A stretch of DNA of 64,000 bases, taken from contig NC_083590.1 in assembly GCF_027579695.1 (NCBI RefSeq), positions 21,010,610 to 21,074,609 on the forward strand. Reading direction: 5' to 3'. A program made the position numbers and the translations under genes. Source of the DNA: Neoarius graeffei (Eukaryota; Chordata; Actinopteri; Siluriformes; Ariidae). The notes under the pieces are model-generated. The model was given only the letters and a program-made list of their open reading frames with translations. It did no database searches and was not told where the DNA came from. The stretch's first letter is position 1. The number at the start of each line of letters is the position of its first letter. Of the stretch, positions 33,441 through 43,250 are shown in pieces.

Positions 33441-33700
33441 CGGTGAAAAGCAGGCTGCAGCTCAGGCACCGGATCTTCACGAGCCGTCAGATGAAGCTGT
33501 GTGTCCGTCCCGGGGCTGTCAGGGTCATTATTTAGGGTTTTTCCTCGCGGTGTGCTTGGGTTTGGATGCTGGCGTGCGGCTGAGGTGCGCCGTGGTGCAG
33601 CTGCAGAACCAGAGAGAGAGAGAGAGAGAGAGAGAGATGCTGAAGGGAGGAGCACACTGAGATATGCAGGGAGAGAAGGAGCAAAATTTCTTCCCAGGGT
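33441..33700 (-). promoter_or_regulatory. Candidate non-coding first exon/promoter on minus strand
   Basis: A GC- and CpG-rich block in AT-rich DNA ends on the minus strand in a strong donor, CACCG then gtgagcg (GT at 33440-33439). A (GA)n run at 33611-33638 lies upstream in that orientation. The minus-strand ORF over it (to 33748) shows no known domain. The only host exon, rims3 at 5538, also reads minus and has an acceptor preceded by an untranslated stretch. This block could therefore be its 5' untranslated exon, implying a roughly 28-kb intron. That link is inference. Confidence 0.4.
33611..33638. repeat. (GA)n microsatellite
   Basis: Uninterrupted GA run within the GC-rich candidate first exon. 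Confidence 0.95.
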
Positions 33701-33918
33701 CTGAGTCGAAACCCTTTCTATTGGCAAATTCTTCATGTGCAATTTCAACCACGTGACAAAACCAGGGTTCGAAATTCATATATTTTTTTCACCAGCCAGC
33801 CGGACTAGTTACCTTCCAAAGTAAGGCTACTCATTTTATATTAAGCCTAGGTCACAACCGGACGTACGATTTTTTGGCCGTGCGACTCTTGGCGTTTCCC
33901 GAATCGCTGCGTTGTTTT

Positions 33919-34732
33919 CATAGGCGGTCTTTCCATTGGGCAAAGTCGGGCAATTGCCCTGAGCCTCGTCCAATCAGGGGCCTCGTCATCGCGTTACGGT
34001 ATTCCTGTTTTCCTGCATGCTATACATCATCATTTACTATGTAATAATTCATTGTGATTATACATATTTTCCACTCGACATGAACCACATTGCTACGAAA
34101 ATAATAAAAGCAATAAAGCATGATTCACGCGTAATCCTACAGCTAGATTCACAAGCAAAACCACCAGTATGTGACGTGATGTCACGCACAGCTATCCGGC
34201 TTCGCTCTTTCTCAGAGCCGTAGTGTCTGAAGTAACCTAGGCAACGACGCGAGCGGGCTGAAGACATGCACCAGCACCGTCTAGCTCTAGCCGCAGAGCC
34301 CTCGTAAAATGTTTTGTTAAGTAAAATCAGAATGAAACGATTTCTAAGTGGCAGTGAGAAACGGAAGAGGAAAAAGGATAGCGAACAGTTTGTTGAAAAG
34401 CTACCGAAATTAACAACCTTCTTCCACACAAGTTCTTCCACCACCCATGAGACTGATAGATGGGCACACCGACAGCAGCGCACATAGACAGACAGGCAGA
34501 CACACACACACACACTCTCCTCTACTGACACACACACACACAGCTTATATTCAGATATTCAGTGATCTTTATTGGGTTTTTTTCAATCATTTCCATGTGT
34601 TCACAATAAATATTGTTCGTCAGTACGTATGATTCATCATCTCATTATTATTACAGATGTATGGGTTGGGGTTGAGGGGGGCCTCCAAATTGTCCTTTGC
34701 CCAGAGCCTCAGATTTCCTAAAACCGCCCCTG
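33919..34732. mobile_element. hAT element, non-autonomous, perfect 8-bp TSD
   Basis: Flanked by GTTGTTTT at 33911-33918 and 34733-34740. The ends are CATAGGCGGTCTTT and the complement of CAGGGGCGGTTTTAG, a hAT-type terminus also seen at 36436-38035. No transposase domain is recognised; the ORFs (for example 34058-34537 minus) are low-complexity or incidental. Confidence 0.88.
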
Positions 34733-34762
34733 GTTGTTTTTGTTCGTGGAGAAAGACGCACG

Positions 34763-35140
34763 GGCGGCACGGTGGTGTAGTGGTTAGCGCTGTCGCCTCA
34801 CAGCAAGAAGGTCCTGGGTTCGAGCCCCGTGGCCGGCGAGGGCCTTTCTGTGCGGAGTTTGCATGTTCTCCCCGTGTCCGCGTGGGTTTCCTCCGGGTGT
34901 TCCGGTTTCCCCCACAGTCCAAAGACATGCAGGTTAGGTTAACTGGTGACTCTAAATTGAGCGTAGGTGTGAATGTGAGTGTGAATGGTTGTCTGTGTCT
35001 ATGTGTCAGCCCTGTGATGACCTGGCGACTTGTCCAGGGTGTACCCCGCCTTTCGCCCGTAGTCAGCTGGGATAGGCTCCAGCTTGCCTGCGACCCTGTA
35101 GAAGGATAAAGCGGCTAGAGATAATGAGATGAGATGAGAT
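34763..35140 (+). mobile_element. V-SINE, full length, 12-bp TSD
   Basis: Flanked by GAAAGACGCACG at 34751-34762 and 35141-35152, inserted within the split MITE only 22 bases from the hAT element's right duplication. It is nearly identical to the other young V-SINE copies. Confidence 0.96.
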
Positions 35141-35249
35141 GAAAGACGCACGTTGGCCGTAAGTTTGTCTTGCAACCTGAAAAAAATGTAAGTGCCTGTA
35201 GAGTTTGTTTGACATGACAAAGTACCTCTGCGGCCGGTCTGCAGCCAGT

Positions 35250-36149
35250 AGGGTTGCCACCCGTCCCATAAAATACGGAATCGTCCTTTATTTGGCAATT
35301 AAATCTTGTGTGTCCCGTATTGAACCGATATGGGACGCGATTTGTTCCGTATTTTCATAAATGTCCAATACACATGTCTGTCTCACACATATCAACACTA
35401 AATCTAACAATAATGAACAAAATAAAACAGGAAATACTCCGTTGCGGGATCTACCCAGGACACAAACCCCTCCACTCTGTGTCACGCTCTGTGCGTCTGT
35501 GCCCGGCTGCCTGCGTCACTGTGTGTGGCGCTGTCACGGTTGCCTAGAGACAGACAACACACACCGGCGCTGCTCAAAAAACCCGGGCCTTTTAAAAATG
35601 TCTGCTGCACCCGGGACTCCACCACGTCCTCAAAAGCGTAAACACTTACAAAAATACAGACGTGAGTGGGAAGAGGCACATCCTTGGCTGGATGAACTCA
35701 GGACTGTTGAGGGAAGGAGTAATGTTTTGCACTTTCTTGTTTTCTGCATTCTTGAATAAGCAGACATACATGTTTGTTGTGTTTTTGTTGTTTTTTGTTC
35801 TCTTTTTTCCTCTCTAAGTAAAAATGTCCCCAAGGTTCACAAAGAGAGTCCCTACACCAAGAACCGTTATGCACTTACATTTACAGTGATATTAAGTTCT
35901 CAATATATTTAGATTATATTTTAAAAGTTCATTGTTGCCCACTTGTACATTATACATTTTTACAGCATTTCAAGCTTTAAGTATGAGTAATTGCTTTCTT
36001 GATCACCCCTTTACTAAAAACACCTACAAAATAAAACATACCACTGCTGCAGGCACCCCACACCATGGGAGTCGTGCCCGTGGTGGTCATGGCCCCAAGG
36101 AGCCATGGTGGGCGTCCCTTATTTTCATTTCTGAATGGTGGCAACCCTA
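35250..36149 (+). mobile_element. hAT-like element, non-autonomous
   Basis: The ends TAGGGTTGCCACC and GGTGGCAACCCTA are inverted repeats of a hAT type. The flanks repeat imperfectly over 15 bases (GCGGCCGGTCTGCAG at 35231-35245, GCGGCCAGTCTACGG at 36150-36164), offset by a few bases on the left, so the exact duplication is unclear. The interior has an N-terminal transposase-like fragment. Confidence 0.7.
35598..35759 (+). pseudogene. hAT-like transposase N-terminal fragment
   Basis: ATG at 35598 reads MSAAPGTPPRPQKRKHLQKY and then REWEEAHPWLDELRTVEGRS, ending after 53 codons. The 'KY..EWE..HPWL' pattern is common just before the BED finger of hAT-type transposases. The Cys/His residues that should follow are missing because the frame drifts. 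A remnant only. Confidence 0.5.
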
Positions 36150-36967
36150 GCGGCCAGTCTACGGCTCGAAAATCAGCACGTCACACGCGCGCCCTCCGTG
36201 CATTTCACGCGCGCCCTCCGTGCATTTCTTGCGTTTTTTGCACGTAGACCGGCTGTAGGAGCATGTACGGCCGGTTGTGACCGAGGCTTAAGGCCACTCA
36301 TTTTATATTATCTGGTTGACGGATCCACCGAAGTGCTGAGAAAAGTGCCGCTTGAAAAAAAATATTCAACTTTATTTATTTTTTATTTCCCCCCGCCGAT
36401 CTCTCAAAAGATGCCGATGTGAAAATAATTGTATTCAGTGGTGGTTCTAGACCAAAATTACTAGGGGGGCCAAGGTGGGGCCAGTGTTTTTTCAGGGGGG
36501 CACATATAAGGACAAAACATGGCAATATTTAAGCATTCAAAATGTTTTGTTTAGTTTATTTAAAACCAAAACAAAATACATTGAGCATAAATACAATGAG
36601 ATAAACATTCTGTCTCAATAGCCTAAACATAAAATAAATTGTGCTCAATAAATCTTAAAACCATGATTCTCTTTTTTGTAAAATAAGATTTCTATTTTTG
36701 CATACAATGAACCTTTTATCTGTCCAATGACACTTTTAAATTCACAGCATGAATGAATTTTCTTTTTCACAGCATGAGACTTGAATGTACAATCACTATC
36801 TTTATCTAAATCACACTGTCATCATCTCACTCTTTCTTTATGTACAGCAGGGGGGAAAAATAGAAAGAAAAAATAAATTCACATACAGTGGTCTCAGAAT
36901 CACCCTATAGCATTCACAGCAGGCTGAAACACTACAACAACAAGATTCTGCGATTGTGACTCAATTG

Positions 36968-37489
36968 CCCCTTTTCCACCAAAGCAGTTCCAGGGCTGGT
37001 TCGGGGCCAGTGCTTAGTTTGGAACCGGGTTTTCTGTTTCCACTGACAAAGAACTGGCTCTGGGGCCAGAAAAACCGGTTCCAGGCTAGCACCAACTCTC
37101 TGCTGGGCCAGAGGAAAGAACGGCTTACGTCAGCGGGGGGGCGGAGTTGTTAAGACCAACAACAAGACCGCGAAAGATCCCCATTTTTAAGCGACGAGAA
37201 GCAGCAGCTGTACAAACGCGAAGTCAGCCATTATTATTATTATTATTATTGTTGTTGCTGCTGCTTCTCCCGCGTTGTTTTTGCTTCGATATTCGCGCCA
37301 AGGTTTAAGCAAACGTAGCGACGTAACTGATGTATACAGCGACGTAATGACATGGCTCCGCTTAGCACCACGAGCTATGGAAAAGCAAACTGGTTCTCAG
37401 CTGGCTCGCAAGTTGAACGAGTTGTGAACCAGCACCAGCACCAGCACTGGCCCCGAACCAGCCCTGGAACTGATTTGGTGGAAAAGGGG
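36968..37489. mobile_element. Palindromic MITE (CCCCTTTTCCACCAAA ends), copy 1
   Basis: The termini CCCCTTTTCCACCAAAGCAG and the complement at 37489 extend into long imperfect inverted repeats containing 'gggctggttcggggccagtg'. It is inserted into the coding frame of the surrounding hAT transposase, creating the false C-terminal residues STPFPPNQFQGW. An inverted copy lies at 42551-43078. Confidence 0.85.
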
Positions 37490-37493
37490 TACT

Positions 37494-37799
37494 TGAGAAA
37501 CGGTCTACAAATGCATCAAGGTTCAAAGCCTTGGACCTTCTGGATTCAATGCTGAGCACACCAAGATTGCTTAGACGCTCCTCACTAATGGTGGATCGGA
37601 GGTAGGTCTTCACCAGTTTCAAAGTGGAGAAACTCCGCTCACAAGAGGCAGAGCTCACTGGGAGTGCCACAGCTATTTTGCATAGTCTAAAGAGCTCAAA
37701 AAATACTTCTTTATATGGCTCAGTGAAACGTGTCAACACTACTGTATCTGATGGCTTTTCAATCAAAAACCTTCGGACGTGACAGCTGTTATCTCTCAC
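37494..37799 (-). pseudogene. hAT transposase C-terminal dimerisation domain fragment
   Basis: The minus-strand frame reads FELFRLCKIAVALPVSSASC, ERSFSTLKLVKTYLRSTISE and ERLSNLGVLSIES. This is the diagnostic hAT C-terminal dimerisation motif (L-P-x-S-x-A-x-x-E-R-x-F-S class). The N-terminal DNA-binding and catalytic parts are not present nearby. The frame then runs into the palindromic MITE. Confidence 0.9.
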
Positions 37800-38252
37800 G
37801 TCCGAAGTTTACAATTCATGCTGCTGCTGGTCTTTCTGCTGCAGGTAACAGTGTGCGTGTAGCGCTTTAAGGAGTCCGTGTAGAACACTCCGTCGCGTCA
37901 GTTCCGATCTTCGAGCCAGTGCACGTCGAAATTAATAAATCTTATTATCTGTTCAGCACAGGGGCCACAACAGGGGCCAGGAGCAATTTTACAGGGGCAC
38001 TGGCCCCCTCTGGCCTCCGTTTAAAACCGCCTATGATTTTATTTAATCTAAATTAATCATTAAATCGCATCTTTATCATGACCATTTGATACCTCGTGAT
38101 ACAACTTGCCATTTTTTCGGTCACTGTATTGACCCCACTGTATTTGTGTCTCGTGTCTCGCGTCTCCAGAGTTCCCAAAGTGTATTGCGAATAATGGCAG
38201 CGTCCAGGAAGCGTGTTCATGCCATGTGAGAAGAATTGAATAACAAATCACA

Positions 38253-38477
38253 ATGACTTCGTTCGTGCAGGTTCATTTAAATGGGGGACAAGTTGCATTT
38301 AAGCAGTCTGCCGAAGGAGAAACTGTCGGCGAGTTTATTATGCATGTGGCAGACTGTGCTCTGGCCGTTAGAGTCGGCAACGATGGTCATCGAGCAGATT
38401 GGACACAAGCCGACCTACAGATGCCCATGACAGTTGTAGTGGACAAATTTGGCTACAAATTTTTACAGCGAACATAA
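38253..38477 (+). CDS. Unrecognised 74-residue ORF inside the nest
   Basis: ATG at 38253 reads MTSFVQVHLNGGQVAFKQSA, EGETVGEFIMHVADCALAVR and ends KFGYKFLQRT. It has balanced amino-acid use, unlike the low-complexity ORFs around it, and lies between the second hAT and the inner inverted repeat near 38830. I do not recognise the family. It is probably a transposon protein fragment belonging to the outer element. Confidence 0.35.
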   Translation: MTSFVQVHLNGGQVAFKQSAEGETVGEFIMHVADCALAVRVGNDGHRADWTQADLQMPMTVVVDKFGYKFLQRT

Positions 38478-38954
38478 GAACTGATCCAGTTGCAACAGAT
38501 AAAAAAAAATGACAGTTGCCCATCAGCATTTGATGTCCTTATGAATGTTCATCGAAAGTACACATCCTTGCCTGCAAAAAGGTATGATGAATGGCTGAAC
38601 TTAAATTAATAATAAATATTTATTATTAGAATCTAAGTGTATGTGTATAGACCTGGAATATATTGATACCAAAATATGCATGGTAAGTGTTTAATAATAA
38701 TGCATTTAAGTGCATTATTATTATTTTTTCCTCCGACACATTTTTTTTCATTTAAAGAAAATAATATTTTTTTCAATCTTGTAGCCTTATTTTTTTTCTT
38801 ATTTCACCCTACATCACACAATTTGACCTGAAAAATCCGTCAACCAGAAAATAAAAAATGAGTGGCCTAACTAGCCAAACAGAAAATGAACTAGCCAAAA
38901 TTTGTTCATGTATGAATTTTACTTCTGTCAAAAATAATGCAAAAGAGAATAGTT

Positions 38955-39334
38955 ACCGGGTGGCACGGTGGTGTAGTGGTTAGCGCTGTCGCCTCACAGC
39001 AAGAAGGTCCGGGTTCGAGCCCCATGGCCAGCGAGGGCCTTTCTGTGTGGAGTTTGCATGTTCTCCCCGTGTCCGCGTGGGTTTCCTCCGGGTGCTCCGG
39101 TTTCCCCCACAGTCCAAAGACATGCAGGTTAGGTTAACTGGTGACTCTAAATTGAGCGTAGGTGTGAATGTGAGTGTGAATGGTTGTCTGTGTCTATGTG
39201 TCAGCCCTGTGATGACCTGGCAACTTGTCCAGGGTGTACCCCGCCTTTCGCCCATAGTCAGCTGGGATAGGCTCCAGCTTGCCTGCGACCCTGTAGAAGG
39301 ATAAAGCGGCTAGAGATAATGAGATGAGAGATGA
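38955..39334 (+). mobile_element. V-SINE, full length
   Basis: A complete head, V domain and GATGA tail. A clear target duplication was not found. Confidence 0.93.
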
Positions 39335-39751
39335 GGATAATATATTGGAAAACTTGGCAACTTGGTGTACAAGTATTGAAAACAAATATACTTACTATCA
39401 TGACTATAGCATCCAAAATATGTCCAACATGCTTTCTGTATTTAACCATTTATGAGAGAGAAAGCATTAGGAGCTTCATATTGACTAGGAATCAATTTGA
39501 AAAAAATTTATTATTCCATAAAAATCGTATCGCAGCCAAGGCCTACCCTGCTCCCACGTTTTCTTAAGTCCTTTGTCCTTTCTCCTCTTCAGACCGAGGT
39601 CGCTTTGTCCCCGTCTCTGGCGGTTTCTGTACACCTTTCAGAAAATTCCACATCGCAATGTAGCTTTGGCAGATGTAGATGTAAACAACAACAAAAACAC
39701 GTGTTTAAATGGGCGATAATGTGGCCACATCTACTGAATTTGATAACATGA

Positions 39752-40068
39752 TGTGGCAGCGGGGACGTGGCCAAGCGTCGGTCTGTGAATGGAGGGCAGA
39801 GTCAGAGAAGGTAAGTGGTGGAATCATTGCACCTGATGGGGATTAACCTGCGTTTGTGTGTCTTCCCCAGTGACCGTGCCCTTTAAAAGGAGAGGAGAGC
39901 AGAGAAAGGGAGCTCTCTCTCCCCAACCAGAACACGTGTGTGTGTGCGCGCGCGCGTGTGCGGCTGGGAAGTGATAAAAGGCTGAAAAGCTAGCAATAAA
40001 TAGTTCAATGAGAACTCAGTTCTGGCCTGCCGTGCTTCTGTGCTCCACCCACCTGGTCCAATACTACA
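39752..40068 (+). mobile_element. Candidate solo LTR
   Basis: Begins TGTGGCAGCGGGG and ends CCAATACTACA (TG..CA). It contains a TATA-like 'ctttaaaagg', an AATAAA signal near 40000, and 'gttctggcctgccgtgcttc' downstream, like an R-U5 region. Possible 5-base duplication CATGA/CGTGA (four of five match). No internal retroelement genes adjoin, so it would be a recombination product. A GT/GC-alternating run lies at 39938-39960. Confidence 0.5.
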
Positions 40069-40477
40069 CGTGATTACCGTGATATTCAACGAGATGCGTT
40101 ATATGCATGCGTAGTAGTGAAAAAACTGACAGCCTGAATCGTACACAATATGATTCGGAATTCTTTGGTAGTTTCCGTCCTGCCAATAAACACATCGATT
40201 AACACAGACACGGCACACGCTTAATATGTGGCGGCTTTAGTTGACGGTATGTCTGAATCTTTGCTTCATTTATATTTTTTATTTTGACAGGAATTACCCG
40301 CCAAATGAAAAATTAAGTCGCCTTGGGCGACCGGACCACTGCGAATTTCGAGCCCTGCAAAGCAGTGTGATGTATGCATCCGCCAGCATGTTGGATGATA
40401 CACAAATCCAAAATGCTGTCTCGAGCGAATGATAACTGTGATGCATCTCCAACTTTCTCGAAATATTACTAATATGA

Positions 40478-40709
40478 GGGCGGCACGGTGGTGTAGTGGT
40501 TAGCGCTGTCGCCTCACAGCAAGAAGGTCCTGGGTTCGAGCCCCGTGGCCGGCGAGGGCCTTTCTGTGCGGAGTTTGCATGTTGTCCGCGTGGGTTTCCT
40601 CCGGGTGCTCCGGTTTCCCCCACAGTCCAAAGACATGCAGGTTAGGTTAACTGGTGACTCTAAATTGACCGTAGGTGTGAGTGTGAATGGTTGTCTGTGT
40701 CTATGTGTC
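40478..40709 (+). mobile_element. V-SINE, 3' truncated
   Basis: Intact tRNA head and V domain, ending abruptly after 'ctgtgtctatgtgtc' without the tail. Loss of the 3' end is unusual for a retroposon and implies later deletion. Confidence 0.92.
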
Positions 40710-41166
40710 TTTTAATGCAAAGAGTGTTTGCATTAAAGCTCAAAAGTTCAATCTAATCAGCAGAAAGCATAGCTTTAATTAGCAACAAACTCTTACCAGA
40801 TATAAAGTGGTCGCCACATGCAAACGGGTGTAATTAGCTTTTTCCTCAGTTATGTCCTCATGATGTATGTTTTTGAACCACAGCATACACATGGTGTTCT
40901 CTGGATAGTTCATCTGTTCAGTTGCCGTTTTTGATTATTTTGGGAATCCTGAAGAAGCGTTTGTCTTTGTCACAAGTAGCATTATTACCGCAATTATATC
41001 CCGCACACAAAGTAGGCACTGTCTTTCTTCAAAGGCAAAGAAATCAAAAGGAAATCACGAAGCATCGCAGCAGCTCACACATGAAGCACCGCTATTTTGG
41101 TTGTTATCATCCAACATGGCCGACTTCCGGTTTGGAAAATAAGCCTGACATCACGTGCACATGAAG

Positions 41167-41530
41167 AATACAACCCCAATTCCAAAAAATGTAAATAAAA
41201 ACAGAATGCACCTAGAAGACCAATCAGTAGAGTGACTAGAGTACTGTACAAAAGTCTTAGGCACATGTAAAGAAACGCTGTCGACCAAAAATGGCTTAAA
41301 AATAATGAAATTAAATGTTTCAACATTAAACAAATACTATAAACAGTAATCAGTAAGCCATAATAAATAAAACAAAGTCAATATTTGGTGTGAGACAACC
41401 CTTTGCTTTAAAAAAAAAAGTAGTCTGAGGTCCAGTGAGTGCAGTTTTATGCGGAAATGAGCTGTAGGTTTTACTGAGCATCTTACACCAGCCACAGTTC
41501 TTCTGAACGCTTTGTCACGTTCACTTCTTC
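41167..41530. repeat. Fragments of two Tc1-like termini
   Basis: The stretch 41167-41210 ('acaaccccaattccaaaaaa' then 'aaataaaaacagaatgca') matches the end of the 44506-46107 element with an internal gap. The stretch 41236-41530 begins 'gtactgtacaaaagtcttag', another Tc1-like terminus type, followed by non-coding relic sequence. Confidence 0.6.
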
Positions 41531-41555
41531 ATGGAGGATGGAGGGTGGAGGATTA

Positions 41556-42528
41556 TGGAATCAATTTTGTGCCAAAATGTTCATACAATGTTTTGAAATA
41601 TCAAACAAAAATGATAAATCAAAATTCAAAAAAAAAATTTTTTTAAGTAAATTTTTTTTAGACTGGCAAACAAATTATTCATGTAATCGTGCAAAATATC
41701 AGTCTATTACTCTTCAGAAACCTTTTATTTTTGTTCCGCGTCTTTCTCAGTTTTGTTTGACGTAATTTATTTTGGTTGCGATTCCAGCTTTCTCGTTTGC
41801 GCTCCCTGACTTTTTGCTTGCAGTTTTGGCACAAACTTGACGTGTGGGTGGGCTGTCCAGGAATGCATTCCCATTGGCTAACTTGTGTTTGACTGACAGC
41901 TACACTCAGCCATTTCCTACTTGGATTTTGGCGGACTGTTTGACGAGTGACCGATCCATTGACGGTAAACAAGGAGACTTGAGTGGACTTGTGTACTACT
42001 GCAACACATACAACACATTTGTCCCATACTTACACTTTGTTGAATTAATTCAATATCATAGTCGCCACTGAAGTCCACTCGATCCTTGTTTACCGTCAAT
42101 GGATCGGTCACTCGTCAAACAGTCTGCCAGAATCCGAGTAGGAAATGGCCGCAACAGCCTCCGGGGGAATCGCTGAGCGTAGCTGTCAGTCAAACACAAG
42201 TTAGCCAATGGGAATGCATTCCTGGACAGCCCACCCACACGTGAAGTTTGTGCCAAAACTGCAAGCAAAAAGTCAGGGAGCGCAAACGAGAAAGCTGGAA
42301 TCGCAACCAAAATAAATTACGTCAAACAAAACTGAGAAAGACGCGGAACAAAAAATAAAAGGTTTCTGAAGAGTAATAGACTGATATTTTGCACGATTAC
42401 ACGAATAATTTGTTTGCCAGTCTAAAAAAAATTGACTTTAAAAATTTTTTTTTTTGAATTTTGATTTATCATTTTTGTTTGATATCTCAAAAGTATTGTA
42501 TGAACATTTTGGCAGAAAATTGATTCCA
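41556..42528. mobile_element. Large foldback element, arms about 420-445 bp, TA flanks
   Basis: The left arm 41556-41975 ('tggaatcaattttgtgccaa' inward) pairs almost throughout with the right arm 42083-42528. They are separated by a loop of about 107 bases. TA lies at 41554-41555 and 42529-42530, suggesting TA-directed insertion. The right arm has about 30 extra bases near 42152-42181. No transposase is present; ORFs are arm artefacts. The family is unknown. Confidence 0.9.
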
Positions 42529-42550
42529 TACAGGATGAACAAGACAGATA

Positions 42551-43078
42551 CCCCTTTTCCACCAAATCAATTCCAGGGCTGGTTCGGGGCCAGTGCTGGT
42601 GCTGGTTCACAACTCGTTCAACATGCGAGCCAGCTCAGAACCAGTTTGGTTCTCATAGCTCGCGGTGCCACGTCATTACATCGCTGTATACGTCATTACG
42701 TCGCTGTATACGTCAGTTACGTCGCTACGTTTGCTTAAACCTTGGCGCGAATATCGAAGCAAAAACAACACGGAAGAAGCAGCAGCAGCAACAACAATAC
42801 TAATAATAATGGCTGACTTCGCGTTTGTACAGCTGCTGCTTCTCGTCGCTTAAAAATGGCGATCTTTCGTGGTCTTGTTATTGTTGTTGGTCTTAACAAC
42901 TTCGCCCCCCCGCTGACGTAAGCGGTTCTTTCCTCTGGCCCAGCAGAGAGTTGGTGCTAGCCTGGAACCGGTTTTTCTGGCCCCAGAGCCAGTTCTTTGT
43001 CAGTGGAAACAGAAAACCCGGTTCCAAACTAAGCACTGGCCCCGAACCAGCCCTGGAACTGCTTTGGTGGAAAAGGGG
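42551..43078. mobile_element. Palindromic MITE, copy 2
   Basis: An inverted copy of the element at 36968-37489 with the same CCCCTTTTCCACCAAA ends. It lies 20 bases beyond the large foldback. The interior has a short ORF reading MADFAFVQLLLLVA and a CAG/CAA-rich stretch; its function is unknown. Confidence 0.85.
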
Positions 43079-43122
43079 CAAGAGAAGCATCAGGCATCAT
43101 TTCAAATTGATTGAATTCTCAT

Positions 43123-43250
43123 TGGGTGGCATAGTGGTTAGCACTATTGCCCCACAGCAAGAAGGTTCTGGGTTCGAGCCCAGTGACCGACGAGGGCTTT
43201 TCTGCATGGAGTTTGCATGTTCTCCCCATGTCTGCGTGGGTTTCCTCACC
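43123..43250 (+). mobile_element. V-SINE, head only
   Basis: Diverged tRNA head and the start of the V domain, ending at 'gcgtgggtttcctcacctga', where the copy is broken off. Confidence 0.88.

Larger units (their letters stand above)
33842..36290. mobile_element. MITE split by three insertions
   Basis: The terminal repeats TAAGCCTAGGTCACAACCGG and GGTTGTGACCGAGGCTTA match the intact 320-base copy at 26348-26667 in reverse orientation. Removing the insertions (33919-34732, 34763-35140, 35250-36149 with their duplications) leaves the same interior. It is flanked by about 22 nearly identical bases (AAGGCTACTCATTTTATATT / AAGGCCACTCATTTTATATT), far longer than usual for a DNA transposon. Confidence 0.85.
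36436..38035 (-). mobile_element. hAT element with transposase C-terminus remnant
   Basis: The ends CAGTGGTGGTTCTAGAC and the complement of CATAGGCGGTTTTAAAC are flanked by ATTGTATT (36428-36435) and ATTTTATT (38036-38043), seven of eight matching. The subterminal regions are rich in 'ggggcca'. A palindromic MITE is inserted at 36968-37489. Only the C-terminal dimerisation region of the transposase survives. Confidence 0.88.
33763..40357. mobile_element. Outer TIR element holding a nest of insertions
   Basis: The far ends are CAGGGTTCGAAATTC at 33763-33777 and GAATTTCGAGCCCTG at 40343-40357 (one mismatch over 15), a hAT-like terminus. Inside, 33770-36330 and its counterpart near 38830-38920 share an inverted repeat with 'aaggccactcatttt' and 'tctggttgacggat'. 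Between and within these lie a MITE, two or three hAT elements, V-SINEs, a palindromic MITE and a solo LTR. No 8-base duplication was convincing at the outer ends, so the outer boundary is tentative. Confidence 0.5.

Noticed and set aside
34058..34537. 159-residue minus ORF with Cys/Val repeats
   Set aside because: Driven by CA/TG repeats within a non-autonomous hAT element; no transposase motif.
34657..35109. 150-residue ORF and similar MGFLRVLRFPPQSKD ORFs seen many times
   Set aside because: They are V-SINE translations, identical in every copy and on both strands.
35598..35759. Host gene fragment (KRKHLQKYRREWEEAHPWL)
   Set aside because: Lies inside inverted TAGGGTTGCCA ends and matches the pattern before a hAT BED finger; better read as a transposon relic.
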